DNA from: JAGOBX01 sp017999075 [NCBI: Candidatus Babelota bacterium]
GTDB taxonomy: Bacteria > JAGOBX01
DNA: 7,808 nt
Direction of reading: 5' to 3'
NCBI GenBank assembly: GCA_017999075.1
Contig: JAGOBX010000154.1
Coordinates: 1 to 7,808, forward strand
A model generated the notes under the pieces. That model saw nothing but the letters and a program-made list of their open reading frames with translations, ran no database searches and was not told where the DNA came from. Position numbers and translations under genes: made by a program. Below are positions 1 to 6,721 of this stretch, piece by piece (the first letter of the stretch is position 1; every line of letters starts with the position of its first letter).

Positions 1-58
1 ACCTTATTCGGTAAATGCAGGTGTACCTGCGAAATTTATTAAATACAGGCATGAATAA
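1..58 (+). CDS. C-terminal end of a probable hexapeptide-repeat (left-handed beta-helix) acyltransferase, partial
   Basis: Only the last 18 codons and the TAA stop (56-58) are present; the gene enters from the left edge, with codons in phase from position 2. The readable peptide is PYSVNAGVPAKFIKYRHE. This matches the familiar tail of sugar O- or N-acetyltransferases of the LbH/CatB-WcaF type, where a 'vPpysiv.GvPAKvIkkR' stretch closes the beta-helix and starts the C-terminal helix. Such enzymes transfer an acetyl group from acetyl-CoA to sugars and are common in polysaccharide clusters, which fits the glycosyltransferases downstream. The specific substrate cannot be deduced from so little sequence. 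The gap to the next start is 71 bases, with an A/T hairpin beginning at the stop codon. The family call rests on the GVPAK motif alone. Confidence 0.68.
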   Translation, partial: PYSVNAGVPAKFIKYRHE

Positions 59-73
59 AAAATAATATTTTTT
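57..73 (+). terminator. AT-only hairpin at the end of the acyltransferase gene, possible weak terminator
   Basis: Seven A/T pairs can form between 57-63 (AAAAAAT) and 67-73 (ATTTTTT) around the three-base loop AAT, beginning inside the TAA stop. On the + strand the 3' arm is itself a T6 run, and on the - strand the other arm gives a T-run too, so the structure is symmetric. The stem has no G/C pair, so it is thermodynamically weak and such palindromes arise easily in DNA this AT-rich. It may be a weak bidirectional terminator or nothing. Confidence 0.22.
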
Positions 74-129
74 GTATGAAAATATAAAAATTAAATTGTT
101 CAGAATGGTATGGTATATAAAAAAATAAT

Positions 130-1212
130 ATGAAAAAAATTCTTATAATATTTCCTGATGAATGGGTTGCATATTCTCCCACAATATTGAATTTTATTGA
201 ATGTTTTAAAAAATGCGGAGAAACTTCTGTAATTGCATTTGACACTGAAAAATTCAGTAATAAGGATAAATTAAAAGAAATAGAGTATATTGATTTATCC
301 GGCAGAATGTCCAGCATACTTAATAAATTGCATTTAAAAAAAATCGTTAAAATATTTTTGGTGGCTGGATGTATTATAAAATTGAAACTAAAACACAAAT
401 ACGATTTGGCTGTAGGTGTTGATTCTATAGGATATTTTACCGCGAAATTATTTTTTAATAATCCTGTTTTTTTATCTTTGGAAATATGTAATGATTTATT
501 TTTTAAAGTTTCAAAGGTTTTTGGAATAAAAAATATCGTTATTCAGACAGAAGAACGAAAAAAATTTTTATTTGGAGATAACGAAAATATTAAAACTTTT
601 TATTTTCAAAATTCTCCTATAATAGATGAGTCGGTTAAAATTCGTGATTTTTTAGGAAAAAGAAGAAATATAATTTATTTGGGTAATTTTATTCCTTCGC
701 GGGGTACAGAATTCTGCGTTCAGGCCCTTTATAAACTTACTGATGACTATACATTGACATTTAAAGGAACAATTGAAAATAATTATAAAAATGAATTAAT
801 AGATAAATATAAAGATTTAATAGAATCGCGTAGACTTATGTTTGATGAAGAGTATTTGAATCAATCTGAACTTATTCAGTTTCTTTCGGAATATTACGTT
901 GGTTTATGTGTATATGATTTATCGGTGATAAAAAAATCTGATTTTAATTATTTGTCGTGTCCTTCAGGAAAACTTTTTAATTATTATGCTGCTGGAATTC
1001 CTGTCATTGGCTCTGATATTATTGGATTAAACTCAGTGATTCATTATAAAACCGGTATTTTGCTGAAAAAATTATTACCAAATGATATAGCTGAAGCAAT
1101 AAAAAAAATAGAATTAAATTATAAAATGTATTTTGAAAATTGCATTTATGCATCGCGTGTTTTCGATTTTAAAAAAAGTTTTGAAAAATTTGCCGCAGAG
1201 TTATTATTATGA
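130..1212 (+). CDS. Glycosyltransferase, GT4-like (GT-B fold), with atypical catalytic motif
   Basis: 360 residues, a usual length for a GT-B glycosyltransferase. The N-terminal lobe (about 1-170) opens with MKKILIIFPDEW, a first Rossmann strand. The C-terminal lobe begins near YLGNF (183-187), which corresponds to the 'YxGxl...KG' strand of GT4 enzymes. The nucleotide-sugar site signature is at 278-296, PSGKLFNYYAAGIPVIGSD, equivalent to the common 'PSKLFEYLAAGxPVI.SD'. It should be a cytosolic or membrane-peripheral enzyme transferring a sugar from a nucleotide donor to a growing lipid-linked glycan; donor and linkage cannot be told. Unusually, the second Glu of the EX7E motif is Asn284 and the position eight residues before it is Ser276. 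The ATG at 130 is chosen because it precedes the first beta strand directly; no clear Shine-Dalgarno sequence lies upstream. It overlaps the next gene by four bases (ATGA at 1209-1212), implying translational coupling. Confidence 0.87.
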   Translation: MKKILIIFPDEWVAYSPTILNFIECFKKCGETSVIAFDTEKFSNKDKLKEIEYIDLSGRMSSILNKLHLKKIVKIFLVAGCIIKLKLKHKYDLAVGVDSIGYFTAKLFFNNPVFLSLEICNDLFFKVSKVFGIKNIVIQTEERKKFLFGDNENIKTFYFQNSPIIDESVKIRDFLGKRRNIIYLGNFIPSRGTEFCVQALYKLTDDYTLTFKGTIENNYKNELIDKYKDLIESRRLMFDEEYLNQSELIQFLSEYYVGLCVYDLSVIKKSDFNYLSCPSGKLFNYYAAGIPVIGSDIIGLNSVIHYKTGILLKKLLPNDIAEAIKKIELNYKMYFENCIYASRVFDFKKSFEKFAAELLL

Positions 1213-2081
1213 ATATATTTGTGGTTATACCTGTATATAACAGAAAAAATATTACTCTTAAATGTTTGACTGATTTGTCAAATCAAACATACAAAAATTT
1301 TAAAATAATATTGTTTGATGACGGATCTTCAGACGGAACCGCTGAAGAAGTAAAAAATAGATTCCCTGAAGTTATATTACTGAAAGGAACTGGAAATTAT
1401 TGGTGGAGCCGTTCTGTAAATTATGGTATTGAATACGCTTTGAAACAAAAAGCAGAATATATTCTTTTACTGAATGACGACGTCAGATTACCGGAAAATT
1501 TTATTTCAAGTTTTGTTGAAGTTTCAAATAAAAATTCTAATGCATTGCTGAGCGCTGCTAATTTTGATGTTTCGACAAATAAAATTTTGTTTGCAGGAGA
1601 AAAACGGGACTGGGTTAAAGCTTCGATAATAAAAAATACTGATTTGTATACCGAACAGGAGTTGAATGCTAAAATTATTATAGAATCAGATTATCTTCCT
1701 GGACGAGGATTATGGGTTCCTGTTTCCGTATTTAATAAAATAGGATTGTTTGATAGTGATAATTTTCCCCAATCTGCAGCTGATTATGATTTTACAATAA
1801 GGGCTAAAAAAGCAGGTTTTCCTTTGTTCTGCTGCATTAGTGCGAGAGTATATTCTGACAGAACTGATCTTGGCGCGGCTAAATTCCCTCCCGTAAAGTT
1901 AAAAAATATAATTTCATATATAACAAGCATAAGATCTGCCGGCTGTTTGAAGATTAGATGGAAATTTGCAATTAAAAATTGTCCCAAATATCTGCTGCCG
2001 AGTTATTTGGTTATTGACACATCGCGTATAATAATAGGTTTTATACTTAAATATTTTAGATTGAAAATTTTTTTTCGATAA
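1209..2081 (+). CDS. Glycosyltransferase family 2 (GT-A fold), rhamnosyltransferase-like
   Basis: 290 residues. The GT2 nucleotide-binding start is plain: VVIPVYNRK near 5-13, FDDGSSDGT at 36-44, and the metal-binding DXD-like LNDD at 88-91 after strand YILLL. NYWWSRSVNYGI (63-74) corresponds to the 'GN.WWAGGNN.GI' acceptor/donor loop of rhamnosyltransferase-like GT2 proteins. LPGRGLWVP (163-171) followed by FNKIGLFD and ADYDF (191-195) matches the 'GRG.liPr.vf..iGlfDe..f..y.aDyef' region that carries the catalytic-base acid. The C-terminal 50 residues are basic and hydrophobic, suggesting membrane association. The enzyme would add one sugar, using a nucleotide donor, to a lipid-linked oligosaccharide at the inner membrane; donor identity is not deducible. 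The start is fixed by the ATGA overlap with the preceding gene. A weak GAG (1198-1200) is the only ribosome-site candidate. Confidence 0.93.
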   Translation: MNIFVVIPVYNRKNITLKCLTDLSNQTYKNFKIILFDDGSSDGTAEEVKNRFPEVILLKGTGNYWWSRSVNYGIEYALKQKAEYILLLNDDVRLPENFISSFVEVSNKNSNALLSAANFDVSTNKILFAGEKRDWVKASIIKNTDLYTEQELNAKIIIESDYLPGRGLWVPVSVFNKIGLFDSDNFPQSAADYDFTIRAKKAGFPLFCCISARVYSDRTDLGAAKFPPVKLKNIISYITSIRSAGCLKIRWKFAIKNCPKYLLPSYLVIDTSRIIIGFILKYFRLKIFFR

Positions 2082-2104
2082 GATATAGTGTAATAATAAT
2101 ACTG

Positions 2105-2168
2105 ATAATTTTATAATTATAATGAAATTCTGTTGTGCGAAAAATAATTTTTTACAGTAAAATTTTTT
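2105..2168 (+). promoter_or_regulatory. Leader of the polymerase gene: AT hairpin, tandem TATAAT boxes, T6 run against the start codon
   Basis: The 87-base gap between the GT2 gene and the polymerase gene contains three signals. A 6-bp palindrome with a 4-base loop lies at 2105-2120 (ATAATT, TTAT, AATTAT). Two perfect -10-like hexamers stand back to back at 2112-2117 and 2118-2123, but no TTGACA-like -35 element sits at the proper distance. A small hairpin (TTTTA 2150-2154, loop CAG, TAAAA 2158-2162) is followed by T6 at 2163-2168, directly against the ATG. No purine-rich Shine-Dalgarno sequence is present. It may hold an internal promoter or an attenuator-like element, but all parts could be chance in AT-rich DNA. 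Confidence 0.25.
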
Positions 2169-3452
2169 ATGAGAAAATTTTCTTTATCATTTTTTTTAAT
2201 ATATCTTGCAATACTGCCTCTGATAGATCAGTTGAATTATAAAATATACGGTAAAATAGGTGTTGACAATGTGCTGTTATTTTTATTATTTTGGATGTCT
2301 TTACTTTCTTTGATTCTTGACAGGGATTCGGTATTTTTAAAAAAAAATATTTTTTATGATAAATTTAAAAATATATCTTTTTTCTTTTACGCATTGATAT
2401 CTTTATACGGACTTGCTTTTTTTTTCCCTACTTATTCTTCTCTGCTGTTCGGAAAAAATTTATCGCCGTATCAGCTTACCATGGGATTGCGTTTTGTTCA
2501 GATGATATTTGTTCTTATAATGCTGAATATTCTCATTGAAGATTTTTCTGATTTGAAATATTGTGTTATAGCCTATTTTACAGGTGCTGCAATTGCAGCG
2601 CTTTTCGGGATAGGTCAGGCGTTTCGTATAAAGTGGTTTTGGGATATAGCTAATGACTATTATTTAATAGGCAAAGCTCATTTGTCTGTTTATAGATTGA
2701 AAATTAAAATTTGTTCATTTTGGCCTGAAAGCGGTAATACTTTCGGGTCATTTATGACTATGAGTATTTTACTTTTGTTCGGTTCTGGAAGAATATTTTT
2801 GCGGAAAAAGATTCTTTTAGCTTTTTTTTTTCTGATAGGATTACTGATTTCTTTGTCGTTCACATCAATAATTTCTCTTATAGCAGCTTCTTTAATTTTA
2901 TGGACAGTATCTTCAATAAGCGAATTTTCAAAAAAATATTCATTGGCTATAGTAAATTCTTCTTTTTTAATTCTAATTCTTATTATAGGGCTTTCAATAT
3001 TGTTTTCTGACCGTATTGAAAAAAGGACTAATTCTTATATGAGATACAGCGTTGACAATCCTTTTCTTATAAGAGGATTAGACAGAAGAACTTTATCCTG
3101 GCGCGGATTCTGGAATAATATTAATACAAGAAATGTATTGGAAACAGTTATAGGCAAAGGCTATGCTTTTTCAAGCACTGCGGATAATTATTATATAGAA
3201 TTGCTTGCCGCAGGCGGATTTTTATCTTTGCTGTTATTTATCGTGATTTTACTGGTTTTTTTATTTTCAAGTTACAATTATTGTCTTGCATTTCAGAAAT
3301 CAGGTTCAGAATTATATTTTATATTCAGGGTTATTCTCGGATGCGGTGTGGCTATATCTGTTATGATGTTTACAGGCAGTTATTTTTCGTATTTGCCTAC
3401 AGTAATGCCGCTTTTAATGCTGTCAGTCGGAGTGAAAAAATGCAGGTATTAA
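2169..3452 (+). CDS. O-antigen polymerase/ligase superfamily membrane protein, Wzy-like
   Basis: 427 residues with about ten or more hydrophobic segments (roughly 5-20, 33-50, 69-87, 106-124, 131-150, 190-206, 214-247 as two, 259-279, 347-368, 385-403 and 407-421). Between about 280 and 345 lies a long polar loop, the expected periplasmic loop of the Wzy_C (PF04932) region. It contains LDRRTLSWRGFW (304-315), GKGYAF (329-334) and ADNYYIELLAAGG (338-350), matching the family pattern 'R...W......GxGy.......N.Yl.ll...G'. WaaL ligases usually have His before the Asn ('HN'); here it is Asp (DN), which is common in Wzy polymerases, so repeat-unit polymerisation is favoured over ligation to lipid A-core. 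It would act on undecaprenyl-linked repeat units at the periplasmic face. ATG 2169 is chosen because it precedes the first membrane segment and a TAA at 2145 blocks an upstream extension. The gene contains A9, T9 and T10 tracts. Confidence 0.82.
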   Translation: MRKFSLSFFLIYLAILPLIDQLNYKIYGKIGVDNVLLFLLFWMSLLSLILDRDSVFLKKNIFYDKFKNISFFFYALISLYGLAFFFPTYSSLLFGKNLSPYQLTMGLRFVQMIFVLIMLNILIEDFSDLKYCVIAYFTGAAIAALFGIGQAFRIKWFWDIANDYYLIGKAHLSVYRLKIKICSFWPESGNTFGSFMTMSILLLFGSGRIFLRKKILLAFFFLIGLLISLSFTSIISLIAASLILWTVSSISEFSKKYSLAIVNSSFLILILIIGLSILFSDRIEKRTNSYMRYSVDNPFLIRGLDRRTLSWRGFWNNINTRNVLETVIGKGYAFSSTADNYYIELLAAGGFLSLLLFIVILLVFLFSSYNYCLAFQKSGSELYFIFRVILGCGVAISVMMFTGSYFSYLPTVMPLLMLSVGVKKCRY

Positions 3453-3484
3453 TTTAAACTTAAAAACAATATTATTAAAAATAT

Positions 3485-4657
3485 ATGATTAATATTTTAC
3501 ATTTTACTTATGATTATCCTTCGGCAGTTACTCCTGATAAAACTCCTGCAGTCTTAAATCTTATCAAATCTGTAGAAAATTCCTGCGGACATTTTGTTGT
3601 TAATCTTAACAGAGTAAATTCTTTTAATAAAGAATCTTTTTTTTTCAATAATAATCTCGCAGTGATAAACACGTTCGGTCTTCCCAAAGGAATGTTTTTC
3701 AGGTTCACTTTACACAGGGCATTAAAAAATATTAACACTTTAAAAAAAACTTATGATATTGATTTCAACAAATTTAATCTTATACATTCTCATAAACTTT
3801 GTTTTGAAGGACCAATAGCGTATAACTATTCTTTAAAACATAACATTCCTTTCATAATATCCGTCAGGACGTTTGATTTTCCCGTATTAAAATACAGGAT
3901 TGATTTAAGGTCTTTTTACAAAAAAATATTATTGGCTGCAAAACAAATTATATTTATTTCGCCTTGGATGGAAAATTTTTTAGCAGATATAATAGGTACA
4001 AGTTTTTATAATTCGTATTTGAAAAATAAAACCTTTTGTTTGGGTTCTATCATTAATTTAAATTATTCGGATAAATTAACAATTGCTTTTGATAAAAAAC
4101 AAAGTGTTTTCAAATTTGTTACCGTGATGAAAATATCAGAGTTGTATATTAAAGTTAAAAATATCAGGCGTGTATTAGAATCGTTATCAAAACTTGAAAT
4201 ACCGTTTATGTTTGATATAATTGGAACGGGAGATTCCGGATCAGTAAAGAAATTGAATAAGATGATTGAAAAATACCGATTAAACGGAAAAGTAAGGCTG
4301 ACAGGGTATGTGGAGAATAGATATATTGCTGATTATCTTAAACAGTATGACGCTTATATTATGCCAAGTTATCCTGAAACACTGGGTATGGCATTTATCG
4401 AAGCTTTGAATGCAGGAGTTCCTGTTATATATTCTCAGAACGCGGGTATTGACGGTTTTTTTGATGATTCGATTGGAATAAAAGTCAATCCGTTTGATAT
4501 AAATTCTATTTATCAAGGCATAAAAAAAATTATTGACTTGAATTCTGTTTATAAAAGTAATATAAAGTCTTTAATAGAGTGCGGCGGGCTTGACAGATTT
4601 AAATCCGAATATGTGGGGAAGAATTATTTTTATATTATAAATAAAGCTGTCGAATAA
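3485..4657 (+). CDS. Glycosyltransferase family 4 (GT-B fold)
   Basis: 390 residues. The N-terminal lobe starts INILHFTYDYPS (2-13) and carries NLIHSHKL (98-105), the 'DvihaH' type strand of acceptor-binding GT4 lobes. The C-terminal lobe starts at FVTVMKISELYIKVKNI (211-227), a variant of 'fv.vgrl...Kn'. It continues with FDIIGTGD (243-250), VRLTGYV (270-276) and the EX7E motif PETLGMAFIEALNAGVPVI (297-315), with Glu298 and Glu306 both intact. This is a retaining-type sugar transferase using a nucleotide-sugar donor, acting on the cytosolic side of the inner membrane during glycan assembly. Specificity is unknown. The start ATG at 3485 lies 32 bases after the polymerase gene, without a recognisable Shine-Dalgarno sequence. 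The gene ends with tandem TAA stops (4655-4660), six bases before the methyltransferase start. A T9 tract lies at 3637-3645. Confidence 0.92.
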   Translation: MINILHFTYDYPSAVTPDKTPAVLNLIKSVENSCGHFVVNLNRVNSFNKESFFFNNNLAVINTFGLPKGMFFRFTLHRALKNINTLKKTYDIDFNKFNLIHSHKLCFEGPIAYNYSLKHNIPFIISVRTFDFPVLKYRIDLRSFYKKILLAAKQIIFISPWMENFLADIIGTSFYNSYLKNKTFCLGSIINLNYSDKLTIAFDKKQSVFKFVTVMKISELYIKVKNIRRVLESLSKLEIPFMFDIIGTGDSGSVKKLNKMIEKYRLNGKVRLTGYVENRYIADYLKQYDAYIMPSYPETLGMAFIEALNAGVPVIYSQNAGIDGFFDDSIGIKVNPFDINSIYQGIKKIIDLNSVYKSNIKSLIECGGLDRFKSEYVGKNYFYIINKAVE

Positions 4658-4663
4658 TAAGTT

Positions 4664-5533
4664 ATGAGTTGTATAATTTGCAATAATAATGAATATTCAG
4701 TTTTATTCTCTGCAGGAAAAGCACAGGATGAACCGATTTTAAAGTGCAATTCCTGCGGTCTTATGTTTTTGGATAATAAAAAAGATTACAGCGACCTGCA
4801 GAAATTAAAAAATAATCCTGAAAATTCAGGGATTAGTATTCAATATGCTGAAAAACAAGTTTTACAAATATCTGATTACAAAGATATTTGTGATTTTATT
4901 TTAAAAAATAAAGGCAAAAATGCAAAAGTTCTGGAAATAGGTTCGAATACTGGAGCATTTTTGAATTTTTTGAAAAACCAGGGGTTTGATGCAAAAGGAA
5001 TTGAACCGAATAAATTTGCATATGAATACGCAAAAAAAAATTTTGGGATAGATTTGATTAATGATGATTTGATTTCTGCAAATTTCAAATCTTCTGAATT
5101 TGACGCAGTTGTAATGCTTCACGTTATTGAGCATCTTAAAAATCCGTGTTTAGAACTTTCAGAAATTAAACGTGTTTTGAAACCAGGAGGATTATTGGTT
5201 ATTGAAACTCCTTCATTCGATTCTTTAATATTCAAATTTCTTAAACACAGGGAACGAAGTATTAGATGCAGAGGCCATCTTTTTTTCTTTACTTATGACA
5301 CGTTGAAGCGTTTGTTGAAAAAAAACGGGTTTGATGTTCTTGATTTGAAATATGTAGGAAGAACTTTGACCGTTGAAAGATTGATTCATAATATAGGAAT
5401 AATAATGAGCAGTGTAAAAATCAAACAAATTTTAATGAGTATTTGCAGAATCCTGAAGTTATCAGGATTGAAAATTAAGATTAATATTAAAGATATGCAG
5501 AGAATATATGCGGAAAATAATAAAAGGGATTAA
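4664..5533 (+). CDS. Class I SAM-dependent methyltransferase with N-terminal zinc-ribbon-like cysteines
   Basis: 289 residues. The N-terminus carries two CxxC pairs, Cys3/Cys6 (CIIC) and Cys28/Cys31 (CNSC, followed by Gly), the metal-binding ribbon often seen on methyltransferases of polysaccharide and natural-product clusters. The Rossmann domain follows: motif I VLEIGSNTG (89-97), the acidic ribose ligand in GIEP (Glu114), DLISANF near 135-141, the post-motif HVIEHLKNP (153-161) and LKPGG (172-176) before strand LLVIETP. This matches the Methyltransf_11/23 group. The methyl acceptor is not identifiable; in this setting a nucleotide sugar or a lipid-linked glycan is the best inference, and some Zn-ribbon relatives are sugar C-methyltransferases. 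The C-terminal 55 residues are basic. It starts six bases after the preceding stop and runs 26 bases into the radical SAM gene, so these two are likely co-translated. An A9 tract lies at 5032-5040. Confidence 0.9.
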   Translation: MSCIICNNNEYSVLFSAGKAQDEPILKCNSCGLMFLDNKKDYSDLQKLKNNPENSGISIQYAEKQVLQISDYKDICDFILKNKGKNAKVLEIGSNTGAFLNFLKNQGFDAKGIEPNKFAYEYAKKNFGIDLINDDLISANFKSSEFDAVVMLHVIEHLKNPCLELSEIKRVLKPGGLLVIETPSFDSLIFKFLKHRERSIRCRGHLFFFTYDTLKRLLKKNGFDVLDLKYVGRTLTVERLIHNIGIIMSSVKIKQILMSICRILKLSGLKIKINIKDMQRIYAENNKRD

Positions 5534-6599
5534 TTTTTTCAGAAATTATTTTATTAATCATTATGCCGTAAAATTCGGGTTATATCTGCCGAAACCTGTA
5601 CAGGTATATTGGAACATAACAGACAGCTGTAATTTTAAATGCGTAATGTGCAGCCGCTGGTCTAAAAAAATTAATAGAGAAGAAGAGGTTTCTGTTGAAC
5701 TGATAAAAAACGTGATAGATGATTTGGCTGAATGGGGAGTATATAAATTCGGTATTACAGGTGGAGAACCTTTTACCAGAAAAAAAAATGTTTTTGATGC
5801 TGCCTCTTACGCATCGTCAAAAGGATTATGGACTCATATAGGAACAAATGCATTTCTTCTTGAAGATTCGGATTTAGAAAAATTGCAAAAAATAGGAATA
5901 GGACATTTATCTGTTTCTATTGACGGCACTGAAAAAATTCACGATGCAATTAGATGTCAAAATGGTTCTTTTAAAAAAATTTTAAATGTTTTAAAGTGGG
6001 CAGATAAATTTAAAATTCAAATCAAAATCAATACGGTTCTTACTGCTAAAAATTTAGACTCTATATTTGAAACTGTTGAATTGGCACTGACTTATAAATT
6101 TCCTGTTTTTATTCAGCCGTATAATCCTTATGACTCTAACTTGCTTACAGGACACACTCAAAAAAGTATTTCTGAAATTAATGATAACTGGATAACCGAA
6201 AATCAGAACACGATTCTTGATGATATGCTATATAAAATAATTGCAATGAAAAAAAAATACCCTCAATTTATTTTGAATGATGCCGAACATCTTAAAAATA
6301 TGTGTTCATATTTTAAAAATCCTGTTTCTGTTTATTCTAAATGCGAAACAGGATATAAAAATTTACAGATAACTCCGTATGGAGATATAATAGCATGCTG
6401 GAATTTTAATAAATCAATAGGAAATATTAAAACTGATAAAATCCAAAATATCTGGTATTCGGAAAAATTCAATAAAACCCGCAAAATTATGGATGAATGC
6501 AAGATTCTGTGTATTTCAGGATGCAGGTTTTATCCAAGTCCTCTGAAATTGCTTAATCCGAATAATATAAAAATTTTTCTTAATCGCGGAAAAAAATAG
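5508..6599 (+). CDS. Radical SAM protein with reduced SPASM/twitch-like C-terminal domain
   Basis: 363 residues. The radical SAM cluster motif is CNFKCVMC, with Cys41, Cys45 and Cys48 (CX3CX2C) binding the [4Fe-4S] that cleaves SAM. The SAM-binding GGEP follows at 85-88, and SVSIDG (135-140) is the typical mid-barrel strand. The C-terminus shows Cys279-x12-Gly-x4-Cys297, as in SPASM (CX9-15GX4C), with PYGDIIACW and SIGNI...IW.S. Cys331, Cys335 and Cys339 come next. The full seven-cysteine SPASM set is absent, so at most one complete auxiliary cluster seems likely. The reaction is unknown. SPASM enzymes are best known for peptide modification, but no precursor peptide gene is visible and the neighbours make a glycan, so oxidation, epimerisation or dehydration of a sugar is plausible inference. 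ATG 5508 gives a normal 40-residue lead to the first cysteine; a GCAGAGA stretch precedes it. A9 tracts lie at 5780-5788 and 6249-6257. Confidence 0.92.
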   Translation: MRKIIKGINFFRNYFINHYAVKFGLYLPKPVQVYWNITDSCNFKCVMCSRWSKKINREEEVSVELIKNVIDDLAEWGVYKFGITGGEPFTRKKNVFDAASYASSKGLWTHIGTNAFLLEDSDLEKLQKIGIGHLSVSIDGTEKIHDAIRCQNGSFKKILNVLKWADKFKIQIKINTVLTAKNLDSIFETVELALTYKFPVFIQPYNPYDSNLLTGHTQKSISEINDNWITENQNTILDDMLYKIIAMKKKYPQFILNDAEHLKNMCSYFKNPVSVYSKCETGYKNLQITPYGDIIACWNFNKSIGNIKTDKIQNIWYSEKFNKTRKIMDECKILCISGCRFYPSPLKLLNPNNIKIFLNRGKK

Positions 6600-6600
6600 A

Positions 6601-6632
6601 ATTATAAAAATATAATCGTTTTTTTGTTTTTT
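6601..6632 (+). terminator. Candidate intrinsic terminator at the end of the polysaccharide cluster
   Basis: Two bases after the radical SAM stop, ATTATA (6601-6606), loop AAAA and TATAAT (6611-6616) form a perfect 6-bp stem. After CG come T7 (6619-6625), one G, and T6 (6627-6632). The layout of stem, T-run and position after the last gene of the cluster is that of a Rho-independent terminator. The stem has no G/C pairs, so it would be weak. The downstream gene has its own good ribosome-binding site and a different cell-surface role, which is consistent with a transcription-unit boundary here. Confidence 0.45.
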
Positions 6633-6716
6633 AGAAGTTTTAACATATGAAATTGAAATTGTATGTTTTTTAAAAAAATTTAATAAGCAATTCTGATTAA
6701 AATTAAAAATTGAAAT

Positions 6717-6721
6717 GGAGG
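6717..6721 (+). promoter_or_regulatory. Shine-Dalgarno site of the porin gene
   Basis: GGAGG at 6717-6721 lies five bases before the ATG at 6727, a near-consensus ribosome-binding site. It decides this start over the in-frame ATG two codons later (6733). It is the only strong Shine-Dalgarno sequence before a start codon in the window; the five cluster genes with visible starts have weak or no matches. Confidence 0.8.

Noticed and set aside
39-398. 119-codon open frame on the - strand across the first glycosyltransferase start
   Set aside because: It lies opposite a well-supported GT4 gene, its translation has no recognisable motif, and it has no upstream ribosome site; long antisense frames are common in AT-rich coding DNA.
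1784-1987. Short - strand frame inside the GT2 gene
   Set aside because: Wholly within a gene with intact GT2 motifs and with no motif or leader of its own.
2169-3452. Alternative reading of the polytopic protein as a Wzx flippase
   Set aside because: Flippases have evenly spaced segments without a long C-terminal periplasmic loop; here the loop with R...W...GKGY...DN.Y near residues 304-343 fits the polymerase/ligase family.
4280-4516. 78-codon - strand frame within the second GT4 gene
   Set aside because: It covers the reverse of the conserved EX7E region; its composition reflects that constraint and shows no protein-like motif.
4876-5134. Two overlapping - strand frames inside the methyltransferase gene
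   Set aside because: Both are mirrors of the SAM-binding region in other frames and are mutually overlapping, so at most shadows.
6647-6673. Mini-ORF of eight codons between the radical SAM and porin genes, considered as a precursor peptide
   Set aside because: It is too short (MKLKLYVF), has no Shine-Dalgarno site, and offers no core or leader features of a radical SAM substrate peptide.
6653-6686. TTGAAA or TTGTAT with TAATAA as a porin promoter
   Set aside because: Spacings and matches are poor, and such hexamers appear by chance throughout DNA of this composition.
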